A DNA stretch of 64,000 nucleotides from contig NZ_VKHP01000005.1 in NCBI RefSeq assembly GCF_010811875.1, positions 34,894-98,893 on the forward strand. Direction: 5' to 3'. Below, piece after piece: positions 36,024 through 44,725 of this stretch. The DNA is from Bradyrhizobium uaiense (lineage in GTDB: Bacteria > Pseudomonadota > Alphaproteobacteria > Rhizobiales > Xanthobacteraceae). A program made the position numbers and the translations under genes. The notes under the pieces were generated by a model, which saw nothing but the letters and a program-made list of their open reading frames with translations, was not told the origin of the DNA and did no database searches. Numbering within the stretch: position 1 is the first letter of the stretch; each line of letters begins with the position of its first letter.

Positions 36024-36059
36024 AACCCCAGCAAGTCACAGAGATTGCTGGGGTTTTTT
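36024..36059 (+). terminator. rho-independent terminator
   Basis: CCCCAGCAA (36026-36034) pairs with TTGCTGGGG (36045-36053) around a 10-base loop and is followed by six T. A run of A before the stem gives weaker termination on the other strand. It stands between the two tRNA 3'-end fragments. Confidence 0.75.
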
Positions 36060-36066
36060 ACTAACT

Positions 36067-36097
36067 TGGTTGCGGGGACGGGATTTGAACCTGTGAC
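36067..36097 (-). pseudogene. tRNA-fMet-like 3'-end fragment, copy 2
   Basis: On the minus strand GTCACAGGTTCAAATCCC then GTCCCCGCAACCA: T-stem and loop, acceptor strand and CCA as in initiator tRNA. One T-stem pair is lost. No D-arm or anticodon arm precedes it. Confidence 0.55.
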
Positions 36098-36300
36098 GGC
36101 TGCGATAGCCGGCGACTTCGATGCTAAGCGTGGGTTTATGGTGCGCTCGGAGGTCGTTCGCGTTTGTTGCGATTTCAACAGCTTATCTGGATGGTTGAAG
36201 TTGCTAAGTGCACTTCGCCGTCAAAGGTGCTTTTTCGGCCCTAGTTCAGACAAGAGCTAGTCGCCCGGATGCAACCCCGCCCTATTCTCGTGAGATCCGC

Positions 36301-36351
36301 CGGCTACTCATAACGGTCTGGTTGCAGGTTCGAGTCCTGCCGGGCCCAGCA
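36301..36351 (+). pseudogene. 3' half of a tRNA-Met (CAT) gene
   Basis: The segment contains a CTCATAA anticodon loop (CAT at 36309-36311), a perfect T-stem GCAGG/CCTGC around TTCGAGT, and acceptor strand CGGGCCC followed by AGCA. The anticodon stem is only partly paired and no D-arm or 5' acceptor strand lies upstream. This is the size and part of a tRNA commonly used as an attachment site. Confidence 0.6.
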
Positions 36352-36398
36352 AGAGGATCAATATCTTACTGCGCGTTCGTTGCCCGTAGCACGACGTC

Positions 36399-36419
36399 CG
36401 CACCAGAAACCGCACCAGA
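36399..36419. repeat. CGCACCAGA tandem pair, 12-bp period
   Basis: CGCACCAGA at 36399 and 36411, 48 bp after the tRNA-Met fragment. The ACCA-every-12-bp pattern matches the reverse strand of the pairs at 13647 and 13866. Possible integrase-binding site. Confidence 0.4.
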
Positions 36420-36515
36420 TACGAGCTCTTTTCGTTCGTGTACTGGCTCAGCGGCGCGGATTCATGCGGGGGCGTTGACTAGCTACCTGGGCTTCGCGCA
36501 AATAGCGACCAAGGC

Positions 36516-36926
36516 TTGGCCAGAACTCATCTCACCGAGGTAATCCGTGACGAAATCCGATCGCTGCCGCGCGAGCAATTCGGTTTGCCCATGCCAACCG
36601 ATCCACGACTGCTTCGGGTTGCGCGCGCGCTTGCAGACGATCCTGCCGATAAGCGACGCCTAGACGACTGGGCCATCCTCGCCGGAAGCCCGGTGCGGAC
36701 GCTGACGCGACGATTTCCAATCGAAACCGGGTTCAGCTTCACCGAGTGGCGACAGCGCGTACGTCTGATGCGAGCGCTGGAAATGCTCGCCGACGAAATT
36801 CCGGTGACCACCATCGCCCTCGATCTCGGCTATGAAACAGTAAGTGCATTCATCGCGTTGTTCCGGCGCACATTCGGGACAACGCCGGCGCGCTATTTTC
36901 CCCGCGCCCCAGCCCGGCAGCGGTGA
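36516..36926 (+). pseudogene. AraC-family regulator lacking its N-terminal domain
   Basis: A 136-residue frame containing the complete AraC DNA-binding domain: first helix-turn-helix LDDWAILAGSPVRTLTRRFP, linker FSFTEWRQRVRLMRALEML, second ITTIALDLGYETVSAFIALF-type helix pair and FGTTPARYF. Relatives are ~260 residues with a cupin-like sensor in front; here the homology starts in the linker (TEVIRDEIRSLP) and no cupin is found upstream. The truncation coincides with the tRNA-fragment area, so it probably marks a recombination edge. A short DNA-binding protein might still be made. Confidence 0.6.
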
Positions 36927-37079
36927 CGCCTCCGCACGCCCGTCGTCGCTTGCCAAACCATTTCCAGCGGGCGGAAGCGCCAAGCCATTGTCTTGCGGAT
37001 AATCGAGTGAGTTCCGAATGCTTGCGCGGAGATACTGAAGAAGGTCATCCGCCGGTGAGAGACAAGAGAGGCTTGACGG

Positions 37080-37096
37080 TACGATAAGCTATCGTA
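37080..37096. repeat. TACGATA-AGC-TATCGTA palindrome
   Basis: A perfect 7-bp inverted repeat with a 3-base centre in the non-coding stretch between the AraC fragment and the end of the binding-protein gene. It may be an operator or part of the nearby terminator. No gene starts close to it. Confidence 0.4.
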
Positions 37097-37113
37097 TGCG
37101 CCATCCGCTTAAG

Positions 37114-37143
37114 AAAAAGGGCTCGGCGATAGTCCGCCGAGCC
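37114..37143 (-). terminator. rho-independent terminator of the minus-strand operon
   Basis: GGCTCGGCG (37120-37128) pairs with CGCCGAGCC (37135-37143), 9 bp with a 6-base loop. On the minus strand it is followed by CTTTTTC. It stands about 60 bases after the restored stop of the binding-protein gene. Confidence 0.75.
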
Positions 37144-37205
37144 AGGGGAGGAGCGGAAGACAACGTCTACGGCCGACAGGCGGCGATCGGATCAGAACTC
37201 AGCAA

Positions 37206-38430
37206 CTAGCCCGCCGGACTCGTTTCCCCCAAAATTGGGCCGAACAACTCCCAGCGTTCGCCGTTGAATCGCATCATCTGCAACTGTTTGTGGAGGCGGT
37301 AGTCGGTCGGCGAAGTGTTAATCTTGATCCCGGGCAGCGCGAGGTCGCCCCGCGAAATCCTTGAGCGAGGTCGCTTGCTTCATGACGTTCTCGCGCGTTA
37401 GGTCGTCACCGCACTGTTCGAGCACCTGGGTCAGAAGCTGCGCGACGCCGTAGGCATATGTATTGAAGTTCGAGCTCTTGTCTCCGTCCGGATAATACTT
37501 CTCCATGAAGGCAAAGTAGCGCTTTACGCCCGGATCGTCCTTCCATTGCGGATCGAGCGGCTCCTTACCGTAATTGGCGCTGATGATGCCCTTGGCGTTT
37601 TCAAGCCCAGCCGGTTTCAGGACGCTGCCGACCGAGGTAGCCTTCGAACTGACGATCTGCAGCGGGTGCCAGCCCAGTTCTGCGATCTTCTTGATCGCCT
37701 GCGCGGCCTGCTTCGGCGTTGTCGCACTGAAGAACAAATCGGCGCCAGCGTCCTTGATCTTGAGGATCTGCGAGTCGGCCGTGGGATCAGAAACCTCATA
37801 GGACGCTTCGCTCACGATCATCTTCGCAGCGTTGTCGCCAAGGCCAGCCTTGACGCCGTTCAGATAATCCTTGCCGAAGTCGTCGTTCTGATAGAGCACG
37901 CCGATCTTGGCACTCGGATACTCCTTCAGGATGTACTGGCCATAGATGCGCCCTTCGACGAAGTTGTTTAGATCGTAGGCCATGGTCCAGGGAAAGCTCT
38001 TCGGATCGGAGAACCTCGAGGCGCTGGCAGCCGCGAACAGCTGCGGCACTTTCCTGGAATTGAGGTATTTCTGCACGGCTGCGTTCGAAGGCGTGCCGAG
38101 GATCTGGAAGGTCAGTAGCACCTCATCACTCTCGACGAGCTTGCGTATCTGCTCCACGGCTTTTGGCGGAGAATAGGCGTCGTCATATTGAATCAGATTG
38201 ATCTTGCGTCCATTGATGCCACCCTGGTCGTTGATCATCTTGAAATAGGCGGCCTCGGTCTTGCCGATCGACGAATAGGCCGACGCTGGTCCGGAAAACG
38301 GCATGGTCTGTCCGACCTTGATTTCGGTGTCGCTGGCACCGGGGTCGTATTTTTTCTGTGCATTGGCCGCAGAGATTGATAGCGCCATGGTCAGCGCCGT
38401 TGCCATGGTCAGATGCACTTTATTCCTCAT
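37206..38430 (-). pseudogene. branched-chain-type ABC substrate-binding protein, C-terminal frameshift
   Basis: A LivK/Peripla_BP_6-type exported binding protein. The signal peptide runs to AANAQK, and the body has KVGQTMPFSGPASAYSSIGK, YDDAYSPPKAVEQ and GVLYQNDDFGKDYL. As read, the frame ends at 37318 with an aberrant tail after LKDFAG. Removing one G from a run of four near 37350 restores DLALPGIKINTSPTDYRLHK, RFNGERWELFGPIL and a stop at 37206, the normal family ending. So there is a one-base insertion late in the gene. The protein may still fold, since only the last ~45 residues change. No permease or ATPase genes are adjacent; it follows the acyl-CoA catabolic operon. Confidence 0.75.
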
Positions 38431-38562
38431 TCGCAGTTTCCTTTCCTGAGCTTGTTTGTTTCAACGGGATGTGAAGCAGAGCTTCCGTGCGGCGGGCGCT
38501 TCTCTCAAGCCGCGCGGTCGACGTTTGGGCGAGGCGCTTAAACGCGAATTACGGTATGACGG

Positions 38563-39051
38563 CTACGCGAGCCTTCCGAACTCGCTACGGTGGAAGATGA
38601 GGGGCTGCCTGCGGCTATGAACGACGACGGCATGAAGTTTCAGCAGCACGATGATGTGGTCGCCCGCCTCAAATTCGTCGCGGACGCTGCAGTCATATTG
38701 GGCGATCCCCTCGGCGAGCATCACCGCACCGCTGTCGGTGATCTCGAAGGCGACGCCGGTGAACCGTTCCGGGGCCGGACCGGCGAGCTGGCGGCACAAC
38801 GCGCCGTGGTCTTCAGCGAGCACGGTGACGCCGAGGTGTTCGGCTCGGCGCAGGTCGGGCCACGTGGTCGAGCCTTTCGCGACAGAGAATGACACCAGCG
38901 GGGGGTCGAGAGAGACCGAGGTAAATGAGGAGGCCGCGAGACCCATCAGCTTCCCGTCAACTTGCGCCGCTACGGCGACCACGCCCGTCGGAAACGCGCC
39001 GAAGGCGTCGCGCAGCATCCTGCTGTCCATCTGCTCGCTCATGTATGGCAT
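38563..39051 (-). CDS. flavin reductase (FMN-binding split barrel)
   Basis: A 162-residue protein of the HpaC/flavin-reductase-like family: MLRDAFGAFPTGVVAVAA, LAASSFTSVSLDPPLVSFSV, LAEDHGALCRQLAG. It supplies reduced FMN or FAD to a two-component monooxygenase. The natural partner is the LLM-type oxidoreductase at the head of this operon, which is damaged here. The start overlaps the end of the creatininase gene; an ATG three codons in (39042) is equally possible. Confidence 0.87.
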   Translation of the reverse strand: MPYMSEQMDSRMLRDAFGAFPTGVVAVAAQVDGKLMGLAASSFTSVSLDPPLVSFSVAKGSTTWPDLRRAEHLGVTVLAEDHGALCRQLAGPAPERFTGVAFEITDSGAVMLAEGIAQYDCSVRDEFEAGDHIIVLLKLHAVVVHSRRQPLIFHRSEFGRLA

Positions 39052-39848
39052 GCGGCTCGCGCTCCGTGTGCGGTGGCGTACTCGACGACGAGATCGGTCA
39101 CGGCGTCCAACGCCGCGTGACCGATCACTTTCGAACTCCCGGCGGGATCGCCGAGGACACCGTTGGGCGAGACCGCGTCGACGCCCTCGACGAATGCCCG
39201 ACGCAGGAATTCTTCGTCTACCGTGCCTAGATATCCGGCGGCGGCCCGGTCGGGCCGAACCTTCTCGGGGTGCAGGACGAGCATCACCGATGTCTCCGCT
39301 ACGTCTGCGTGACCACCTACGTGACTACCCAGGCCAGCGACTGACTGCGCGGACTTCCGCCACGCGTCGAGGATCGCGGCACTGTCTCCATAGACGATGA
39401 CCTGAAGCGCCGGGGCGAGCGCGGCGGCCAGCCGGGGCTCGAAGTCGCGCATGATCGGGTAATTGCCGATGTGCCCGGAGAAGAGGACCACGCGGGCGAA
39501 CCCATGCGCAGCCAGGCTGCTGCAATAGTCCAGGCAAATCGCCTCTAATGTGGAGGGGCGCACCGAAAGCGAGCCGCAGAAGCCGAGATGGTGGGGCGAG
39601 TATCCAACCCTGACCGTTGGTAGGACCAGTGCAGCGCCAAGCTTGCGGGCGATGCGGAGTGCGAGCGCGTCGGCGTGATCGCTATCCATTGACAGCGGAA
39701 GATGAGGTCCGTGCTGCTCGATCGCGCCCAGCGGAAGGATCGCTGTGTGGGCTCCGGCCGCGATCGCCTCAGCGATCTCAGAGCTGGTCAGGTGTTCGAT
39801 CCGCAGCTCACGCGATTGCTCTGAACGCATCACGTCTCGCTCCTTCAA
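39039..39848 (-). CDS. creatininase-family amidohydrolase
   Basis: A 269-residue creatininase/MftE-like enzyme. Metal-binding segments are ILPLGAIEQHGPHLPLSMDS (Glu, His), the Asp of DSDHAD, FSGHIGNYP (His) and VGGHADVAETS (Glu). The family hydrolyses cyclic amides (creatinine) or trims peptides. In a CoA-ligase operon it probably opens a ring amide or releases an amine. ATGA overlap with the upstream CoA-ligase gene. Confidence 0.86.
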   Translation of the reverse strand: MKERDVMRSEQSRELRIEHLTSSEIAEAIAAGAHTAILPLGAIEQHGPHLPLSMDSDHADALALRIARKLGAALVLPTVRVGYSPHHLGFCGSLSVRPSTLEAICLDYCSSLAAHGFARVVLFSGHIGNYPIMRDFEPRLAAALAPALQVIVYGDSAAILDAWRKSAQSVAGLGSHVGGHADVAETSVMLVLHPEKVRPDRAAAGYLGTVDEEFLRRAFVEGVDAVSPNGVLGDPAGSSKVIGHAALDAVTDLVVEYATAHGARAACHT

Positions 39849-41746
39849 CCTTGGAGCCGCGCCTGGTCAACGAACGCGTTGTGCTCCGCTGAGTCGTACA
39901 TCTCGTCCACGAGTGCGCTGAACGAGGTGAGCACCGCAGCCCGACGGATCGTGCCCTTGGCAGTAAGCTCTCCCGCTCCAGGCAAGAGCGCACGTGGCGC
40001 GATGCGGAAGTCCTTGAGCTGAAGGGGACGCGCAAGCTCGGCGTTGAGATCCTCAATCTGCTTTCGCAAGCCCTCGTGCAGCGCGTCCCTGTCGAGCTTG
40101 CTGCCGTTCTCAGTCGGCCAGATGAGAACGGTGAGGTATTTGCGGCCGTCACCGACGACCACGGCCTCCTCAATGAGAGCGCTGGCCTTGAGGCGCACTT
40201 CGGTAGGCTGCGGATTGATGGTCTTGCCGCCGTTGGTGACGATGATGTCCTTGGCCCGTCCGATGAGCTTGACCTCGCCGGAGGCGTCGATCTCGACGAG
40301 GTCGCCGGTGCGGTACCACTCCCCGTCCATCACGTCCGCGGTCGCCTCCGCGTTGTTCCAGTAGCCGCGGAACAGCAAAGGCCCCTTCACCAGCAGCTCG
40401 CCTTCGCTACTGACCTTGATCCCAAATCGCGGGTCGGGCATGGGCTTGCCCACGGTCCCAGGGGGCGGAAAGGCGCGATCCCACTGCGCGAGGACCCAGC
40501 CGCAGGTCTCGGTCGTGCCGTACATCTCGCGCAAGTCCACGCCCCACAGCTGCCACAAGGCATGCACCTCGGGGGTCATCGCTCCCGACGCGGTCCAAGC
40601 GATGTTGACCCGGTCCACGCCTAACTTTACGCGTAGGGGCAGGAATACCTGCTCCTGGGCTCGGTCGTAGCGCGCTTGCAGTTCGGCAGACACGCATTCG
40701 CCGCAGCGGCGCGCGGCGGCGACCTCGCGGGCCACCGCCATCGCGTCCTCATAGGATTTCTGGAAAGATGCCGGCGCCCCCTTGATTCCGGCCAGCGCTA
40801 CGCTGAGCAGCTTCTCATGCAGCCGCGGCGGCCAGACGATCCCGGTCGGACGTACGCCGCGGAGGGCCTCCGAGAGCTGGTCCAGGCGGCAGAAGGTCAC
40901 CACCGCCCGGGTCATGATCGGCACGTAGACGCCGGACATGGCCGGAGAGACATGCGAGAGGCCCAGGAAGCTGAGCGAGTCTCGGCGGGTTGTGGTCACC
41001 TCCGGGTTGAGCACGGCGGAGCCAAGCACAGAGTATTGCAGGGTCCGGTGGGTATGGATGACCCCTTTGGGAGCTCCGGTGGAGCCGGACGTGTAGAACA
41101 AGGCTGCTGGCTGGTCGATGTGGCCGCCGACGAGGCGCTCGTCGAAAAGCGTCGGGTTGGCCGCATCATAGGCTCGACCCGTGTGACGCAGTTCGGCCCA
41201 TGTCTTGCCGACAACCGTTCCTGAAAGTCCTGACGGGGAGCTATCGAAGCTGATCACGGCTCGCAGGGCGGGAAGCTCCGTGGCAACTGAGGCGACCTTT
41301 GCCACGTCATTGTCGTCGCCAACAACCATGGCAACGGCTTCGCTATGTCCGACCAGTTGCCTCACTTCCGCAGCGGAGCTCATGGGGTAGACACCGACTG
41401 GGATCGCCCCGGCCGAGAGGATGCCAAGCGCCGCAATCACCCACTCGCCGCGGCCCGGCGCCATGATGGCGACTCTGTCGTCCGGCGCGACCCCGAGGGC
41501 CGCGAGCCCGAGCGCAACCTCGCGTACGGCCGAGGCGTACTGCGCCCACGTGGTCGGGATCGCGCGCGTTCCGTCCCACTGACAAAACGCGACCTCATCG
41601 GGTTCAACCTCGGCTCGTTCCTGCACCATCTGGGCGAAGGTTCGCTCGACGGCTTGGAAGTTGGCGACACCGATGTCGGTGACGCCGCTCAGTACCGGCA
41701 CCTGCCGTACGCGGGCAGTGGCTGCGGGGATGGGATTTGTGGCCAT
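39845..41746 (-). CDS. AMP-forming acyl-CoA ligase
   Basis: A 633-residue ANL-superfamily enzyme of the long-chain (FadD15/bubblegum-like) group. Motifs are the P-loop FYTSGSTGAPKGVIHTHRTL, YGTTETCGW, YRTGDLVEI and the C-terminal GRAKDIIVTNGGKTINPQ with its catalytic lysine context. It activates a carboxylic acid to its CoA thioester, the entry step before the two enoyl-CoA hydratases encoded upstream. Cytoplasmic. It is 25 bp after the hydratase gene and overlaps the creatininase gene. Confidence 0.9.
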   Translation of the reverse strand: MATNPIPAATARVRQVPVLSGVTDIGVANFQAVERTFAQMVQERAEVEPDEVAFCQWDGTRAIPTTWAQYASAVREVALGLAALGVAPDDRVAIMAPGRGEWVIAALGILSAGAIPVGVYPMSSAAEVRQLVGHSEAVAMVVGDDNDVAKVASVATELPALRAVISFDSSPSGLSGTVVGKTWAELRHTGRAYDAANPTLFDERLVGGHIDQPAALFYTSGSTGAPKGVIHTHRTLQYSVLGSAVLNPEVTTTRRDSLSFLGLSHVSPAMSGVYVPIMTRAVVTFCRLDQLSEALRGVRPTGIVWPPRLHEKLLSVALAGIKGAPASFQKSYEDAMAVAREVAAARRCGECVSAELQARYDRAQEQVFLPLRVKLGVDRVNIAWTASGAMTPEVHALWQLWGVDLREMYGTTETCGWVLAQWDRAFPPPGTVGKPMPDPRFGIKVSSEGELLVKGPLLFRGYWNNAEATADVMDGEWYRTGDLVEIDASGEVKLIGRAKDIIVTNGGKTINPQPTEVRLKASALIEEAVVVGDGRKYLTVLIWPTENGSKLDRDALHEGLRKQIEDLNAELARPLQLKDFRIAPRALLPGAGELTAKGTIRRAAVLTSFSALVDEMYDSAEHNAFVDQARLQG

Positions 41747-41771
41747 GGTCGTCGCTCCGGCTCGTGCAGGC

Positions 41772-42620
41772 CTACCGGCCTGAGTGTGGGGTGGGGTTTG
41801 GGGCTGACGCTTCTGCGTCCGAAGGCTGCAACGACGCCCGCGCCTGTCTCCATCCTTGACGGAGGCCCCGGGCCACAGGGTCGTTGAACCATGAGGCGGC
41901 CTTGGCGAGCGTCAGTTCCGCTTGGCGTTGATCAACAGCGTCGTCGCAGTCGTTCACGGCCCTCTTGAACGCCGCATAGAGCACAGGCGCTCGACGGCCG
42001 GCCTCTCGGGCCCGGTCAAGCGCTTCCGCCGCCAGTCGACCAGGCTCGACAATCGCGTCGACGAGACCCCAGCGCGCCGCCTGCTCGGCGCCGATGAGCT
42101 CACCGTTGAGCAGCAAGTCACGTGCGGGCCGTGTTCCGATCAGGCGGATGAGGCGCTGGATTCCCTTGTCCGCGGGCAGGAGGCCGTGTCTGATCTCGGG
42201 GAATCCGAACCGGGCGTGAGGCGCCGCGAGCACCACATCCGCGAAAAGCGCGTACTCCACGCCGCCGCCGACACAGTCGCCGTTGACGGCAGCAATGACT
42301 GGAGCCGGGTATCGCTCCATCGCGACAAGAAGGTTGTGGAAACCCCGCATTCGGGCTTCGACCGGGTCGGCGGCGGCTCCGTCAGCTTCCTTGATGTCAC
42401 CGCCGGCGCAGAAGAACCGCCCCCCGGCTCCGGTGATCACGATCGGCGCCGGGTCGCTCCGGCCACGATCTCGGAACAGCGCCGTCATCGCGAGCAACAG
42501 CGCACGGTTCAGGGCGTTGGCCGGAGGCCTGTCGAGCGTCGCGACCACGACGCCTTCATGGTCGGCTGTCCACAGCCCGGCAGCCGCATCACTTTCGTGC
42601 CGCGTGGAAAGAGTCGTCAT
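41772..42620 (-). CDS. enoyl-CoA hydratase/isomerase, copy 1
   Basis: A 282-residue crotonase-fold protein: VVATLDRPPANALNRALLLA, oxyanion-hole segments GAGGRFFCAGGDIKEAD and NGDCVGGGVEYALFADVVLA, then FGFPEIRHGLLPADKGIQRL. The Glu of FPEI is kept. It acts on CoA esters made by the downstream-encoded ligase. The last ~25 residues (ASLQPSDAEASAPNPTP) are a non-conserved tail. It lies 27 bp after the second hydratase gene. Confidence 0.88.
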   Translation of the reverse strand: MTTLSTRHESDAAAGLWTADHEGVVVATLDRPPANALNRALLLAMTALFRDRGRSDPAPIVITGAGGRFFCAGGDIKEADGAAADPVEARMRGFHNLLVAMERYPAPVIAAVNGDCVGGGVEYALFADVVLAAPHARFGFPEIRHGLLPADKGIQRLIRLIGTRPARDLLLNGELIGAEQAARWGLVDAIVEPGRLAAEALDRAREAGRRAPVLYAAFKRAVNDCDDAVDQRQAELTLAKAASWFNDPVARGLRQGWRQARASLQPSDAEASAPNPTPHSGR

Positions 42621-42647
42621 CGGATGCCTCTCGTGTCCGCGCCGGGC

Positions 42648-43442
42648 TCACGTCGGCTTTTTGGCTTCCGCGAAGCGCTTGCGTTTCTCTCGAAAGGCCG
42701 CGACGGCTTCTTTGCGATCGGGACTCTTGAAGGTCAGCGCCTCGAGCGCCATCGCGGTATCCAGATTGAGATGCACCTGCTCCTTGAGCAGCTTGTTGAC
42801 GCTGTATTTCGTCCAGACGATTGCGTTGCGGGGACCACTCGCGAGCAGTTCGGCGTATCCGATCGCATGATCGAGAACCGTACCTTCCGGCACGACCTTG
42901 TTGATCATCCCCGCAGCCGCCGCCTCTTCCGCCGAAATGAAGTCACCGGTCATCAAGAAATGCTTGGCCCGCGCCGGACCCAGGAGAAGCGGCCAAATTA
43001 CAGCGCCCCCATCTCCGGCGACGACACCGGCCGTAACATGCGTATCGGCGAAACGGGCGCTCGGCTGGGCAAAGATAACGTCGCAAAACAGGGCGAGCGT
43101 GGCGCCCAACCCGACCGCTGCGCCGTTCACGGCAGCGACCACGGGGGACTCGACTTCGAGAATGTTCCTGATCAGATGTCGACCCGAGCGCGTGGGCGAT
43201 ATCGGTTGCCCGCCGGTATCAAGCGCGTTCTGATCGCCCCCTGAGCAGAAACCCCGACCAGCGCCGGTGAGCACAATGGCCTTCACCGCGGGGGAATTAT
43301 CGAGGTCGACGAACACCTCCTCCAACGCGGTGTGCATGGGCCAATTGATGGCATTGAGGATTTCAGGCCGGTTCATGGTTATGACGGCCACACCGCTCGG
43401 ACGTATCTCTACGAGCAAGCCCTCATATTTTTTGTCTTTCAT
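42648..43442 (-). CDS. enoyl-CoA hydratase/isomerase, copy 2
   Basis: A 264-residue crotonase-fold protein: VAVITMNRPEILNAINWPMH, VLTGAGRGFCSGGDQNALD, NGAAVGLGATLALFCDVIFA, then ADTHVTAGVVAGDGGAVIWP. The position usually occupied by the hydratase Glu is Val/Ala in AGVVAGDGG, so hydration may not be its reaction; ring cleavage, isomerisation or dehydration are alternatives within the family. It lies between the LLM gene (33 bp) and hydratase copy 1 (27 bp). Confidence 0.87.
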   Translation of the reverse strand: MKDKKYEGLLVEIRPSGVAVITMNRPEILNAINWPMHTALEEVFVDLDNSPAVKAIVLTGAGRGFCSGGDQNALDTGGQPISPTRSGRHLIRNILEVESPVVAAVNGAAVGLGATLALFCDVIFAQPSARFADTHVTAGVVAGDGGAVIWPLLLGPARAKHFLMTGDFISAEEAAAAGMINKVVPEGTVLDHAIGYAELLASGPRNAIVWTKYSVNKLLKEQVHLNLDTAMALEALTFKSPDRKEAVAAFREKRKRFAEAKKPT

Positions 43443-43475
43443 TTCAGTCTCCAGTTTTTCAGATAGGCGGCAGGC

Positions 43476-44606
43476 CTAAGCCGCAGGATTGCGGACGGCG
43501 CCATCGACTGTCCCGGCGGCCGCCCTGGCGTTCTCGAAAGCCTCACGCTCGGCATAGTGAGCGGGGCGGGCGGCGCGGATGTCTGCAAGGATCGCATCGG
43601 ACTTGCGCACGACGGACCGAGGGTTTTTGAATCTCGGGATGACGTACTTGCCGAACAGTTCGATCGACTTCATCAGCTCCTTGTGCGGCATGCCGTCGAT
43701 GCGCAGCGCGAGCGCGTCGATGCCCACGTCGATGTACCGCTGGACCTGCTTGGCGCAGGTCTCGACGTCACCGACGATGAAGCTCCCCGACTCGTCGAAC
43801 AAATAGCGCTCGTTCTTGAAGTCGATATCCTTGATCTTGCCGAGCGATCCGTAGTCGGCGGACAGCTTCGACAGCCGCTCATAGGCGTCGATGGACAAGG
43901 CGACGCTATGGGCTAGCGTAGTCGCCCACTGCTCGGCCTCCTCGTTTGTATCCGCGCAATGCATTCCGCCGGATATCACTGCCACCTTCTGCGCCTGCAC
44001 GGGGTATACGTGCTCGGCGCTCGCAAGCTCCTTGTCATAGAGCTCGGCCGACCTCTGCACCGACGCGAATCCGCTATACCCGCCACCCATCATGGCGCCG
44101 ATGCCCATGCGCGCCGCGGCGGTGACCGATTGCGGGCTCGAGGTCGCCATCATGATCGGCGGATAGGGCAGCGTCACGTGCTTGGGCGTCAGGCTGCGCG
44201 GCGGAATCTTGTAGTGCTCGCCGACGAAAGAGAAGATGTCGTTCGATAGGGCCCGGCGAATAACCTCAATGCCCTCCATCTGCTGCGCCTTGGTCTCCTC
44301 GGGGTCGACCTCGAAGGCGCGCAGCGCAAGGGTGGTGTTGCCGCGGCCAACGGCAAGCCCGACGCGGCCGTTCGACAGGATATCCTCGGTCGCCAGTCGC
44401 TCCGCGACGCGCAGCGCGTGATTGATCTTCTTGGGAAGCGGCGTGATCAGGTGGATGAACTGGATCCGACTGGTTAGCGCCATCATGTACGGGTAGATCA
44501 CCTCGGGAGCGGAGGTCGAGGCCGTGCCGATCGCGAAATGCTGTTCGGAGCACCCGAACGCGTCGAATCCGACTCTCTCCGCCAGAATTACTTCGTCGAT
44601 GCGGGA
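43476..44606 (-). pseudogene. LLM-class flavin monooxygenase with lost 5' end
   Basis: About 376 residues of a bacterial-luciferase-like, F420/FMN-dependent oxidoreductase: SRIDEVILAERVGFDAFGCS, EQHFAIG, LITPLPKKINHALRVAERLA, SNGRVGLAVGRGN, LPYPPIMMATSSPQSV. Family members start about 25-30 residues earlier with MKFGLF-type strand beta1, which is absent. The frame runs upstream to 44780 only by crossing the start of an unrelated DUF2493 gene in the wrong frame. Deletion or recombination at ~44600 has removed the promoter, start and first strand, so activity is doubtful. It headed the CoA-ligase operon and was the natural partner of the flavin reductase at 38563. Confidence 0.8.
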
Positions 44607-44725
44607 AGCGGCCGTGGATCGGGCTGGTCGTCGAAGGGGCGGTAACCGAAGAGCTGCAATTCGGTAAGAACGTGTTCGGTCGGAGATGCGGCCTGCGGCG
44701 GTTCGATGTCGTCGTGGTCGGTCAT
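44588..44725 (-). pseudogene. N-terminal stub of a DUF2493 mobile-element gene
   Basis: From ATG 44725 (GGATCGCCTCC before it) it reads MTDHDDIEPPQAASPTEHVL and TELQLFGYRPFDDQPDPRP, then passes into LLM DNA and stops at 44588 after 45 codons. This is the start I recognise from DUF2493 proteins found next to Toprim and ArdC genes in Rhizobiales mobile elements; those are ~300 residues. Only the first ~41 codons remain. It defines the junction between the mobile element and the catabolic operon to within a few bases. Confidence 0.7.

Noticed and set aside
35981..36178. 65-codon minus-strand frame across the terminator and tRNA fragment
   Set aside because: Its codons come from a tRNA 3' end and a hairpin, so it is not a protein gene.
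36301..36351. Complete tRNA-Met gene
   Set aside because: T-arm and acceptor 3' strand are good, but there is no 5' acceptor strand or D-arm, and the anticodon stem is poor. Called a 3' fragment instead.
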